Of a stretch of 49,492 nt of DNA, positions 1 through 9,826 are shown piece by piece. A model generated the notes under the pieces. The model ran no database searches and had not been told where the DNA came from. It saw only the letters and a list, made by a program, of their open reading frames with translations. How positions within the stretch are numbered: the first letter of the stretch is position 1; the number at the start of each line of letters is the position of its first letter. The translations under genes were made by a program, and so were the position numbers. Source of the stretch: Chara braunii (taxonomy: Eukaryota; Streptophyta; Charophyceae; Charales; Characeae); NCBI GenBank assembly GCA_003427395.1, contig BFEA01000237.1, forward strand, positions 1,354,312 through 1,403,803. The letters run 5' to 3'.

Positions 1-66
<66 letters not shown>
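1..66. repeat. (CT)n(GT)n compound microsatellite
   Basis: The window opens inside a CT run of 29 bases that switches directly to a GT run reaching base 66. The true left edge lies outside the window. Confidence 0.98.
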
Positions 67-67
<1 letters not shown>

Positions 68-1538
68 CTCTTCTCTTCATGTATCACTCACTGCGGCGTC
101 ACACGCAGCAGGAAAACGAATGAGAAACACGGGGGCAGGATGGAATGCTGTTTTCAACTTTTCACTGCTACGGTCTTCCCCCGAATAGGAAAAAGAATTC
201 GACGTTTGCGTCGTTTGGTGGGCAGCTCTCGTAAGAAAAAAAAAAGAAAAAAAAAAAGAAAAAAAAAAAGAAAAAGGAAAAAAAAACAGGAAAAAGGGAT
301 GCATTTTTATGCATTGTGCTGTGTGACCCCTCGGCCCGTATACTCGCATTCCTAGAGCAGGTCGCGACTGTCCTTTCTGTTTCGTGACGTATACGGGTGT
401 TGCTGTGTGACTGCGAAGTGCCGTATAATCGCAAATTGGCTCACATATAATTTGCAACTGTATGTGCCACTACTGTGAGTATGCCCTCAGATTGTCAAAT
501 AATGGAGCACAAATTTGCAACATGATATCTGCTTGCTTTTTTTGGGTGGTTTCAACGAGTTTTTGCGAGAGATTTCAACCGGGCCTTTGCCCGGACCTCG
601 CCCGGCCAGGCCACCACCTGGGCCAATCTCAGGCAACCCGGGCGGCCTGGCTGGTAATTCAGGTTGTTAATGATTTGTGAAGAAATTGGCAACGTGGTTG
701 TGGATGGCAGATCGTCCAGTGGTCACATTCTACACCCATTTCTTTTTTTTTTTTTTCTTCTTTTTTTTTTTAAACAAACTCCCGCAGAATTGCTAGGGGT
801 GCTGGTAAGAGCAGACACTTCTCAATTGCTTGGGAGTTATCCCTAGTGAGAGAGGCAGTAAGCCGGGGGGGGTATCTCTTCCACGATGTCCGTCCTCCTC
901 TCCAGCTCAGCCAATCTGATGTGAGCATTACCATCAGGACATACTAACTATAATCCTCTTTTTTTAAGTTTTTTTAAAGTTTTTTGAACTTTTTTCTTTT
1001 CTCTTTTTTCTTTTTGTTTTTGCTAACAGTACAGTACGCCTTTGGAATCACAAAATCAGCAAATTCAGCGGCCAGATCGGGTCTTTCTGAAAGGAGGACG
1101 CTATCTCGCCGTTGAATTTCTCCGATTTTAGGGGCCTTCCTTATGTGATTATACTCTCAATGTCATCTGACGCTAGCATAATCATCAATGTCACAGAAAA
1201 ATGCCTTCAGTGGGCCCTACCAGAAAGTTTTCATGCTTTCTTTCCTTGCAAGAGGGGTTTGTTGAGTGAGGAGGGGTTGTTTCGGATGTTTCCAGGCTTT
1301 ATGTGCGTTCGTCTCGAGTAATTCTCCCATCATTTGTGCTGCATGGCTAAAGCCAAATGTATTGCTCCTCTCGCTCAAACAAACAACGGACCCTCCATAT
1401 ATGCCATCAACATATGGAGGGGTAATCTTTTACCTCTAAAGGAGGTAGCTTGGTATGGGCTCCACCGGAGCGGCGAGGCGCATCCACGCAGCATCCCACC
1501 ATCTCCAAATCTGTCAGCCAATTGGCGGTAGTCCAGGG

Positions 1539-1569
<31 letters not shown>

Positions 1570-1644
1570 CAGTCCAGAGGAGACACTGATCTAGCACGGC
1601 CACCCTGCCCCGGTGGATGAGAGGAGGTAGTGTAGTGCGCACTA
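67..1644. other. gene-free stretch with homopolymer tracts
   Basis: No recognisable gene. It holds an A-rich block at about 231-295 (A runs broken by single G), T-rich blocks at about 742-772 and 960-1020, and a run of 27 A ending at 1566. The short open frames here are lysine- or phenylalanine-rich translations of these tracts. The 27-A tract has a related short motif on both sides (AGTCCAG), which might mark an old retro-insertion. Confidence 0.7.
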
Positions 1645-1749
1645 CCGTTTTCACCCAAATAGAGCGCCGGGGCATTATAGCTGCATCTGGACTGCAAGTT
1701 GCCCTGAATGCAGCTATAATGACCGGGCATTCTATTCGGGTGAAGATGG
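1645..1749. mobile_element. foldback MITE, TTCACCC family, copy 1
   Basis: An imperfect inverted repeat. The left arm starts CCGTTTTCACCC and continues through GCATTATAGCTGCAT. The right arm carries ATGCAGCTATAATG and ends GGGTGAAGATGG. About 45-bp arms surround a short centre. Related foldbacks with the same end motif (GGGTGAAGA) occur at 11067-11192 and 39715-39814. No coding capacity; the superfamily is unknown and I see no clear target-site duplication. Confidence 0.65.
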
Positions 1750-1850
1750 CAGGTACCAAAGGGCAACAGTGCTACTCCCGCTCCAGTTTGGATCTAGCAA
1801 CAATCCACTCTGGTGTCGCTAGGCACCTGTGCACGTGGTTTGTCATTGTT

Positions 1851-1885
1851 TTTTTTTTTTGTTTTTTTTTTTTTTTTTTGGGGTN
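1851..1885. other. T tract ending at a single-N assembly gap
   Basis: A T-rich run is followed by GGGG and one N at 1885. The N after a homopolymer probably marks unresolved length. Confidence 0.8.
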
Positions 1886-2490
1886 CAAGACACCCCCTGC
1901 AGTGTCATTGTTACAGCAGCAATCTGACGAATGTGGGTGCAAGATGGGCGTGTGTGGCCCATGTGGAATCCTGTGAAGTCTTGCTCCGGCAAAAGGGGAA
2001 TCCCGCACCCTGCAGAGGGCGATTTTAAACGGCAGAGTCTATGCCCTCCCCTTTACTGTGTATTGCTATACTTTTGGTTCTTTTGTTGTTCTTCCATGCC
2101 CACTCCCCGCTGGATCGAAGGGCAGGGCACATGTGCGGGGATTAACTCACAGGTTGGTCGCCCACCCTTCGCGCTCACCGCCTATTCCCCTGGCTCTCAC
2201 CATTTCCTCACTGCTTTTGTATCAGTCAAGTTGGTCATTTCTATCCAAAGGGGAGTCCATGGCGCGCGGTATAGACTACTAAAGAGGCCTCGTAGGCTTG
2301 TAGGGTTACTTCTCCCGTAGGTATTGGGTGGGTGGTATACTCCATTACCCAGTGGGCCAGTACCCTGGTTTGTTTTCTGGACCCCCCTTTTGAGTGTCAA
2401 CACCCCATTCTTGAGATTTGCAGCAAGCCCATCGAGCGGAACCGTCAACATCAGTGGGAATTGTACAAAGCGCTTCACACATGAAAGACG

Positions 2491-2572
2491 AGTCCACGCC
2501 TTTTTTGGCGTTCTAGTATTCGAAAGGCAGTCTAGCCTTTCGAATACTAGAACGCCAAAAAAGGCGTGGACT
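2491..2572. repeat. perfect 38-bp inverted repeat with 6-nt spacer
   Basis: Bases 2491-2528 are exactly complementary to 2535-2572, with spacer AGTCTA. The arms begin AGTCCACGCC and end AAAGGC. No mismatch in 38 bp implies a very recent inverted duplication, gene conversion between arms, or an artefact of library preparation. No flanking duplication is obvious. Confidence 0.9.
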
Positions 2573-2720
2573 GCTAATCATAGAAGGCTTGCAGCGCCGG
2601 GGAGATGATGATGATCCTTGCATCCGGGCAAAGAGACATATGGGATGGGGCTCACAATCATGGCAAGACTAGAGAGCAGAATTGGGATTCAGCATGCAAT
2701 AGCGTTGGATTTCTTTAAGG

Positions 2721-2781
2721 AAAAAAAAAAAAAAAAAAAAAAAAAAAAACAAACAAACAAACAAACAAACAAACAAACAAT
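2721..2781. repeat. A29 tract followed by (CAAA)n
   Basis: A run of 29 A passes into about eight CAAA units. TTGGAT occurs just before (about 2704) and just after (about 2794), so this could be the tail of a retro-insertion, but no body is recognisable. Confidence 0.85.
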
Positions 2782-3167
2782 GAAGAAAAAGAATTGGATG
2801 CATGTATAGAGGTCGTCTTTTCGTCTACACGCACTGGAAGCTCATCCCCTGAATGCTGAGGGCAATCAATGCCGCAGTGCTGTATCAGATTTAAACGTCG
2901 CCATCTACCATTCCGTCTTGTTCTGGGCCCGCTGGGCCCATTTTCCAGTAGGTGATGGACCACCACACCAATAACGTCGAGTACCGGTCGAAGCTACTGC
3001 AAGGTGGTTCTCATACTGCCCCTTTGCAGTAGCCCTGCCTTGGTTTTTCAAAAAAAGAGAAAGAAAGAACTGGATTTGCATACACACCGAGCAACCAAGG
3101 GCCTATTCTAGAGTCCGCCAAAGAAAAAGAAAAAAAAAAACGTCGCTACACCACTCCGGAAAAGGTA

Positions 3168-3271
3168 GGAAATAGAAAGTGGAACTTTTCACCGTGGAAC
3201 TTGGAAATAGAAAGTGGAACTTTTCACCGTGGAACTTGGAAATAGAAAGTGGAACTTTACACCGTGGAACT
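3168..3271. repeat. 35-bp tandem repeat, three copies
   Basis: Copies start at 3168, 3203 and 3238, each beginning GGAAATAGAAAGTGGAACTT. The first two are identical and the third has one change and a divergent end. The 35-bp period is not a multiple of three, so the overlapping open frame is not a repeat protein. Confidence 0.95.
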
Positions 3272-3893
3272 TTTGAGCGTTCACAAAAAAAAACATACTC
3301 CCAGCTGCTTTCAATTGCAGAAAAGTGCAGCGAGGCTGGCAGCGCAGCTCGCAGACCACATCTAAAAGACATCACATCACTTCCACGAGAACAAGAAGAG
3401 CACATGCATAGATGGCTGCAGGCACAGGGTCGTTGGGTTTTGGCCATGAATGAACCTTTTCTCTTTTCAATGAAGGGATCATCGGTAGATGTAGTTTATC
3501 AAATGCCATCAGTACACTCTCTTCTTTTCTCTCTTTTTTCTTTCTTGGCGAAGGTACAGTTGCATGCTGCTATGTAGTATGCAGGCCTTGCTCCACTAAG
3601 TAGTTGGCAGTTGTAAGAAGCGGTCGGACAGAGTCTTCGGTGGGAGTCTTTATGTTTACGCCAAAATTCGAAAGACAGACTTTCTGTTGGGAGAACTGGT
3701 AAATACAGCTCCACTGAGAAGGCAGACAGCGGTAAACAGTCTGTCGGGAGACACGGTGACCAGCCCTTCAGTCATGCACATAGACTCACATTCTCATATA
3801 ACAAACTCAGAAAAGACTAGCTTGACACACATGAAAGATGAAAGCTCCTCTGAGAAGCTTCACGGTTGGGTAGAGGTTGGGTATAAAGGGCTC

Positions 3894-3894
<1 letters not shown>

Positions 3895-3931
<37 letters not shown>
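3895..3931. repeat. A37 homopolymer
   Basis: 37 consecutive A. The nearest annotated repeat is the partial duplication beginning at 4012; the DNA between has no recognisable gene. Confidence 0.95.
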
Positions 3932-3932
<1 letters not shown>

Positions 3933-4011
3933 GTCGTCTAATGTTAACATCTTTGCGATGGCCATCAAGCCTCTCCCATTTTCACCAGATTACAAACCTC
4001 ACACTGTATTT

Positions 4012-4308
4012 CCAGTAGGCCCTTTGCACCCAAACCAAAACCGCATTTTCGGTACGACCTAACTTTGAAGGTTCAACAAAGGGTTTACCGCCAATCCCTC
4101 AGGTTACACCTGTGGCACTCGATTTGCACCAGATTCACCTATTCCAGTAGCCTAGACTTTTGCAGCCAAACCCAAGACTTTTCCGGCATGAAGATTCACC
4201 TATTCCAGTAGGACATTTGCAGCCAAACCCAATACTTTTACGGCATGAAATGACGTTAAAAAAGGTACAACAAAGGGCCTACCAATTATCGCTAAAGTTA
4301 AACCTGGG
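4012..4308. repeat. diverged 190-bp duplication with a nested 62-bp duplication
   Basis: A segment starting CCAGTAGGCCCTTTGCA at 4012 recurs in diverged form at 4206; both contain CAACAAAGGG. Within it, GATTCACCTATTCCAGTAG occurs at 4133 and again at 4195. It looks like unequal-crossover expansion of anonymous DNA. Confidence 0.75.
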
Positions 4309-5086
4309 GGGAGGGAGATGTACCGCTGTTTCACTTTTCTGGAATTTCCTCTTCCACTTCCTTTTTTTTTTTCTACCCAAAATTTGTTAAATCCCCCCCC
4401 CTCCCAACACCTCTCCGCTCTCCCCCTCAACAGATATTGAGCTCTGCAGCTGCCGAGCAACGTACCTCCCATATACCCATCAAGCACGAAGCAGTTACAC
4501 GGATTCCATTGCTGAGCGTCACGGCCAACCTTTCGATTGTGACTATCTATCTTCAGCGGCCAAGAAGACAGCGCATGTTTGATATGGGACTGCCTGCACC
4601 GCAGGTTTTTTCTTTTTTTTGCAAGGGCAACAGTCTAAATATATGTATTTGTCAACAGGTGACCGGCCCTCAGCTAATTCCAGATCATTATTATCGATAT
4701 TATTGTAGATGATATGTCATGATTACTGCTGATTGAACTTCTGTTATGACAGTTATTCGAAGCTCGTATCCCTTGAGAGCGTATCGTGTAATTCGAGGGT
4801 CTGATACCGACTGGATGACCGCAACAACCTTTATTCGGTACGTGCCTTGGAGGCACAACATTCCAAAGGACGGCGTTAGGCCAATGGAAAAAAAAAGGAA
4901 AAAGGAAAAGGGGGAAAAAAGGAAGAAAATGAAAAAACGGAATCAAGATTTTGTGAAAACCTGTGCCCTCGCAGAACACCTCGAACAACCTGAGCAGGCG
5001 TTTCCTGCCTCATAATCCGTGCCGCACCTGGTGATGCAAGCCACTTAACCAGATCTCTCTACCGGTCCTCATGCTCGCGCATAATA
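4309..5086. other. gene-free stretch
   Basis: No recognisable gene or RNA. It has short T and A-rich runs (about 4362-4375 and 4887-4940) and a C-rich run near 4394. The open frames show no domain. Confidence 0.6.
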
Positions 5087-5216
5087 CGCATAGCAGCTAT
5101 ACAAGGTGTTTTTTTTTTTTAACCGAGCGTATTATGCGTATGCCACCTATGTATGAGCCGTATAGATATGCGTATAGCAGCTATACGCATATCTATACGG
5201 CTCATGCATAGGCGGC
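5087..5216. repeat. nested palindromes, inner arms 37 bp with 1-nt centre
   Basis: Bases 5142-5178 pair with 5180-5216 with only two mismatches and a single unpaired centre base at 5179. The central part includes GTATAGCAGCTATAC. Just upstream, CGCATAATACG near 5088 is complementary to CGTATTATGCG near 5128, making a second inverted repeat around a T tract. Related direct-repeat fragments (GGCGGCACAGCTCA) appear at about 5211 and 5317. Confidence 0.9.
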
Positions 5217-5461
5217 ACAGCTCACCCCGGCTGCGACATCTGCGGCGATGACACAGGTCACTTTCCAGGATCTCTTTCCCAGGCGTCATGCTCTCGCATA
5301 TCCGTACGGGTTACAAGGCGGCACAGCTCATCCAGCAAACCGACTGGCGTCCGTCTGGCTTCGGCCAACGTCAGGTCACTGAAAGCGATGCCAGTGGTTT
5401 TTTTTTTAACCGAGCACCTACACTTCAAGTTGGGTTATTCAAAATCTGCACCGAAAGTTAA

Positions 5462-5781
5462 ACCAGTAGTTCGTTCACACAAGCCTAATTCCACAAAACT
5501 ATCTTCCAAGACTCGCGGCAGGCCTGGCTACCAACCCAGGCCCACATCGAAATGCTCTTACCGCGTAAACCCAACCAAACCCGTAAGAGCAGTACTCTGC
5601 TTCAGGTGGAACAGGCAGTTTAAAACAGCAGTGTGTACTTCCGAGACACTACTTATCTCGGGCACTGGAAACACCATGCACACACCCTCCTTTTGGCTGG
5701 CGCCAGAAGACCAACCCCCCAAACTTGCGGCTGTATGCACACCACATATTTGATTTCGTCGCGGGGAAAGGTACTGGTGGC
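5462..5781. mobile_element. possible TTAA-flanked MITE
   Basis: The right end is good: GGTACTGGTGGC followed by TTAA at 5782-5785, matching the ends of the elements at 8195-8344 and 40657-40822. The left end is uncertain; TTAA at 5458-5461 followed by ACCAGTAGTTCG is the best candidate. The boundaries are therefore tentative. Confidence 0.35.
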
Positions 5782-6203
5782 TTAACGGCCTCGATCAGGT
5801 GGGGTCAGCAGGGGGAACAATAAAAACAAACAGACTGTTCCCCAGTCCTGCACCCCCCGCCAACAGGTGTCTAGCCCATCGAGGGGCGTGGCTATGCGGG
5901 TTGCTATTCCCACTGTCTTTTATCAAAGACTTGAGTCAATGCTTGCCAGTGATACGCAAGTGGACTGCAACCCCCACCCCCACCCCCAAAACAAAAACAA
6001 AAAAAAAAACAAAAAAAAACATCACTGGGAAATACAGAACAACCACTGTCGCCAGAGGAAGGAGAAAACAACCTCCAATCCACATCATACACTCCTGTTT
6101 CTTTTTTTTTCTTTTTTCTTTTTTTGAAACAGGGCCTTATGGTGCTGGCTCCTTCTATTCTGGGAGCGTCAGTCCGGTTCCTATTCCACCGACAAGTCAA
6201 AAT

Positions 6204-6268
6204 GTACATTACAAAAACAAAAACAAAAAAAAAACAAAAAAAAACAAAAACAAAAAAAAGTACATTAC
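6204..6268. repeat. A-rich tract flanked by a 9-bp direct repeat
   Basis: GTACATTAC at 6204-6212 is repeated at 6260-6268, enclosing 47 bp made only of A runs and single C. This looks like an inserted poly(A)-like tail with a target-site duplication and no element body. Confidence 0.7.
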
Positions 6269-6475
6269 ATCAATAAACACACACACGCTTCCTTCGGTCA
6301 GGCTGAAGGACCCCTAAACAGCATTGATTGCTCCACCGCGGTGGAGGATTGACTGTCAGCTTGCCCTGTCCATCTCTTTGCTCTCAAACCTGGATTCCAG
6401 ATCTGCCAGATAGAATTTGCCAGATAGCGGTTTCATCCGTTGACTGTCAGCAATCGAATTCTAGGGCTTGCCCTG

Positions 6476-6697
6476 TCCCTCTCTTTCTAGGGCCATTGAC
6501 CCTCTCTTTCTAGGGTCAATGGCCCTAGAAAGAGAGGGAACAGGTCAATGGCTTGCCCTGTCCTGTCCCTCTCTTTCTAGGTCATTGACCCTAGAAAGAT
6601 CTGCGGTGTGTGGGGAGGGAACAGGTCAATGGCTTGCCCTGTTCTGTCCCTCTCTTTCATCCGTTGTCCTTGCCGACCTGTTCCCTCCCCACACACC
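6476..6697. repeat. complex of perfect inverted repeats
   Basis: Bases 6476-6503 are exactly complementary to 6512-6539 (28 bp, 8-nt spacer). Downstream, GTGTGTGGGGAGGGAACAGG near 6606 has its exact complement near 6676-6697. AGGTCAATGGCTTGCCCTGT is also directly repeated. The block appears built by repeated inverted duplication. Confidence 0.85.
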
Positions 6698-7104
6698 TCC
6701 CTGCCCCATACACTCCTGTTTCTTTTCTTTTCCTTTTTTACTTTATGAGGATTTCTTGCTGAGTCAGTGGTTTCTGGGGTTGCATACCTGGCTACCCCTC
6801 TGCTTTTTTTCTTCTTCCGGAAACGAAAAAGAAAAAGAAACGAATTTTCTCAACAGTCGTGAAATCGGAGGCAACGTTGAAAAATGTGTGTGACCTCCAA
6901 AATCATCTGGAGGATCGAATGGCCGAAACTCTAATGGAGGGAGGAGGTTCCACTGGCCATGTATTTTGATTAGGGTGTGTGGCCGCGTGAAGTAGGGAAA
7001 ATAAAAACGAAAAAAACATTTCATGAGAAAAAAAAAATGAAGAGAAAAATGTTTCAACTTTCAAAATCAAGGAAAGTGCTCTTCCCACCCATTGTCTCCT
7101 CCAG
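6698..7104. other. gene-free stretch
   Basis: No recognisable gene. It has pyrimidine-rich (6715-6745) and A-rich (6990-7040) blocks; the open frames are low complexity. Confidence 0.55.
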
Positions 7105-7270
7105 TGGCCCAGTCCCACTAGCAGAGTTGAGCTTACCTCAACGCCTGAATCTGGACGTGTTTGTGGAGATGTGCAGTTCAGGAAACTCAACACCATTTCT
7201 GCACATCTCCTCAAAAGCGTCCAGATTCAGGCGTTGAGGTAGCTCAACGCTGCTAGTGGGACTTGGCCCC
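7105..7270. mobile_element. foldback element, CTGAATCTGGACG family, copy 1
   Basis: The left arm runs from TGGCCCAGTCCCACTAGCAG through CCTGAATCTGGACG to ATGTGCAG. The right arm is its near complement, from CTGCACATCTCC through CGTCCAGATTCAGGCG to CTGCTAGTGGGACTTGGCCC. Arms of about 70 bp surround a centre of about 22 nt. A second full copy lies at 12934-13099 and a diverged one at 11595-11765. A transcript would form a long hairpin. Confidence 0.85.
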
Positions 7271-7271
7271 A

Positions 7272-7689
7272 GGGACCTTGTCCCACCTGCACCGTTGAGT
7301 TGAGCCAACTCAACGGTGTGACAGCATTAGATGCCCTTTTTGAATTCGAAAGAATGTCGTAATGTAATTTTTTTAATACCGCGGATGTATGTCCTCCAAT
7401 TTACTTTCTATTTTTTAATGTAGAGGTTTGTTTTTTTATGAACGAGGGCATTCATGACCTCCCGCGCCAAAGGAGGAAGGTTCGTCGTTTCTGGCATATG
7501 GATTCGACGTTGCATGGACTGCCGTGGGGTTCTTGGATATCACCAACGCTGCCTGTCCACATGAATCTGGACAGTATCGCAGCCACCATACAGCCGACGA
7601 CCTGATGCAGATCAGGTGAGTGTGTGTGAAACGGGATGCAATAGCAGATAACTGCAACAGTCTGGCACTGCCACCAATAACAACAACAC

Positions 7690-7723
<34 letters not shown>

Positions 7724-8094
7724 CAGAAAGAAAAAACGATTGAGGCAAAGCGTCAGATCCCACTACCCTGGATTATTCATTTTTCACCCTCGATTACGAA
7801 GATCAACGGTCAGAAATGAACAATAGGGCCTAGTGGAATCTGCCCCTTAGACGGAAAAAGGAGACAGCTAGTTCAACGCGATTGGGCAAGGGTAGGGGGC
7901 ATTGTAATAGAGAGATTCGATTTTTTCCATGGTTTCGATGAAAGAAAATAGGCGATTTCAGAGGGCATAGTGAGACAACTAAAATCAACCACGTGATTTT
8001 CAGAACAGATCACATCTCCTGCGTCGCGCGGCGTCAGTCGGGGTTGAAAACCCAACGAGGACCTGGCTCAACGCTGCTAGTGGGACAAGGTCCC
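7272..8094. mobile_element. MITE-like element with GGGACCTTGTCCCAC ends, copy A
   Basis: The left end reads GGGACCTTGTCCCACCTGCA and the right end is complementary (AGTGGGACAAGGTCCC). The internal 3' part (AGGGTAGGGGGCATTG, AAAACCCAACGAGG) matches copy B at 9321-10330. The interior holds A-rich repeats (7690-7735) but no transposase. The left end abuts the foldback element at 7105-7270. I see no convincing target-site duplication. Confidence 0.6.
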
Positions 8095-8194
8095 AGGCGG
8101 TGTGGCAGACGCCAGGGAACGATTCACTGACGAAGGGTGTGGCAGTCAAGACAACTGCATGCATGTGCCTGGGCACGCAGACCATATTCATTAA

Positions 8195-8344
8195 ACCACC
8201 AGTACTTCCTAAAGTCGCGCCCATTAACGCTACGCGATTTTAGGAAACGTACGGGCCACTATAGGAGCGCCCAAATTCATCCAACTAGAAACGTTTCTAC
8301 TCTATTTTTTCCCGCGGCCGATAGCTGGGCCAAGTACTGGTGGC
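8195..8344. mobile_element. TTAA-flanked MITE, CCACCAGTAC ends
   Basis: A 150-bp element bounded by TTAA at 8191-8194 and 8345-8348. The left end is ACCACCAGTACTT and the right end AAGTACTGGTGGC, a clear terminal inverted repeat. A TTAA target with short TIRs is typical of piggyBac- or Kolobok-type transposition, but no transposase is present here, so the superfamily is inferred from the target site only. Confidence 0.75.
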
Positions 8345-8641
8345 TTAACAGTAAGTGGTCTGAGCCTTCCTCGAAATGGGCTGCAAAGCACTCTGGTCCT
8401 TGGCTCTGCCTACTCCACGCCGCATTTGCTGTGGGTGAGGGGATCGAACCCTCCCAAAAAACACCTCCCAAACAACAATCACTTTCCCGAGATGAAGCCA
8501 GCCGTCCTTGCCTTCGTCTCGGGGATCAAACGTGCTCAGATTTGATAACGAAAATTTTTGCGGTCGACTATGAACACCTTTCAGACCATCACAAGCCCAC
8601 TGCGAAGAAGATCAAAAGAACAACTGCCAAAAATGACAAAG

Positions 8642-8749
8642 CGTCCTTCGGGGCATCCGTTAAAATTGGAACGATACAGAGAAGGGGAAGATTAGCAAAA
8701 CCCCTGCGCAAGGATGACACGCATAAATCGAGAAATGGTCCAAATTTTT
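8642..8749 (+). ncRNA. U6 spliceosomal snRNA-like gene, probable pseudogene
   Basis: The sequence matches plant-type U6 from a 5' stem-loop (GTCCTTCGGGGC) through AAAATTGGAACGATACAGAG and CCCCTGCGCAAGGATGACAC to AAATCGAGAAATGGTCCAAA and a T5 terminator at 8745-8749. The ACAGAGA box (8676-8682) and the AGC triad in GATTAGC (8690-8696) are intact. It departs from the canonical sequence by a 6-nt insertion (GGGGAA, 8684-8689) between those two elements, by AAAA instead of ATGG at 8697-8700, and by small changes in the 5' stem. U6 forms the catalytic centre of the spliceosome with U2 and pairs with U4 beforehand. No good TATA box at about -30 and no canonical plant upstream sequence element at the expected distance are visible; AGCCCACTGCG near 8594 is a weak resemblance. 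A pseudogene or retrocopy is most likely. A divergent functional paralogue is possible. Confidence 0.85.
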
Positions 8750-9129
8750 AAAGAAACCTTTGGAACAAAGGGCACAACACACACAAAAAAAAATAATAAT
8801 AATAAAAATTTGACAAAGCAAAAAAAGCCATCATTTTCCCCCACGAAATTTTCCAAAAACGGACGTCGATGATCTCAAGCCGGGTCGACAATCATTGACA
8901 GTCACACACTGTATGCGCTAATCCAACAAAGACATGGCTAGTGGAACCGGAACCTCCCTCCTGACGGGAGGCCTGTCATATGCATGGTGTCCGGCCTCTA
9001 CAACAACCTGGACCTTTTTTTTTTTTTTTTTAGGGCGATGGCCTTGAGGGGCATTATCTTCGGACTAACCAGCCCAGGTAAATTCAATATTGTGTCTAAT
9101 CTGACATCGGGTGGCCTTTATTTATTGCC

Positions 9130-9320
9130 TTCAGGGAACCCCCGATTTGGGGGGCGGACACCGGTCAGGGGACAACAATCGGTAGCAGAGGGACCGAGCA
9201 CCATCTGAGTGCCCAGTCACTGTGCCTCCCTCCCTGATAGCCCAGGGTGGCCTAATAACCGCAATTGAGGGGACCAATGGGCGAGCACCATCTCTAGGTG
9301 GCGGGCGCCAAGCTTGCCCA
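9130..9320 (+). repeat. dispersed repeat, also at 19120-19423 inverted
   Basis: The segment including CCCAGTCACTGTGCCTCCC and CTAGGTGGCGGGCGCCAAGC matches the reverse complement of about 19120-19330 at roughly three bases in four by eye. Function and class are unknown. The T tract at 9017-9032 lies just upstream. Confidence 0.65.
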
Positions 9321-9565
9321 GGGACCTTGTCCCACATGCACCGTTTAGTGGACCTAGCTCAACGCTGCGACAGCTGAAACTGTTTTTTTTAATTCATTTA
9401 AAATTCAGAAATGCATTAAAAAATCCACCTAAGATACAATTCATTCTTTTTCTTTTTTTTCCCACAACTGGAGTGGCATACGTGACGTCCACAACCAAGA
9501 ATGGAAACTTGCTTCCATCAGATGCGCGCGGTCGGCCTTCACCGCTCAAAGTCTGAGATCCGAGA

Positions 9566-9569
<4 letters not shown>

Positions 9570-9609
<40 letters not shown>

Positions 9610-9627
9610 GTGTGTGTGTGTGTGTGT
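9570..9627. repeat. (GT)n microsatellite
   Basis: About 29 GT units with one interruption (GC). Confidence 0.97.
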
Positions 9628-9746
9628 TGTACCGCTCTGACTGGAAACAGCGAAGACTCCCAAGACGATGACGAGCAAAGAAACCAAGGATATATCGATC
9701 TGCACTTCCGTAACGGATGCTGGCTCTGTGAACCTGCTACGATGCT

Positions 9747-9750
<4 letters not shown>

Positions 9751-9784
<34 letters not shown>

Positions 9785-9826
9785 TTTAGAGAGATGTTTA
9801 GAGTGATGTTTAGAGAGATGTTTAAA
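9751..9826. repeat. (GA)n followed by a short ATGTTTAGAGAG tandem array
   Basis: A GA run of about 31 bases leads into four imperfect units containing GATGTTTA. Confidence 0.92.

Noticed and set aside
8440-8460. T-arm-like hairpin (GAGGG-TTCGATC-CCCTC on the minus strand)
   Set aside because: A perfect T-arm, but no convincing A box or acceptor partner at tRNA spacing.
8137-8751. 204-codon plus-strand frame
   Set aside because: It runs through a TTAA-flanked MITE and the whole U6-like sequence, so it is not a protein gene.
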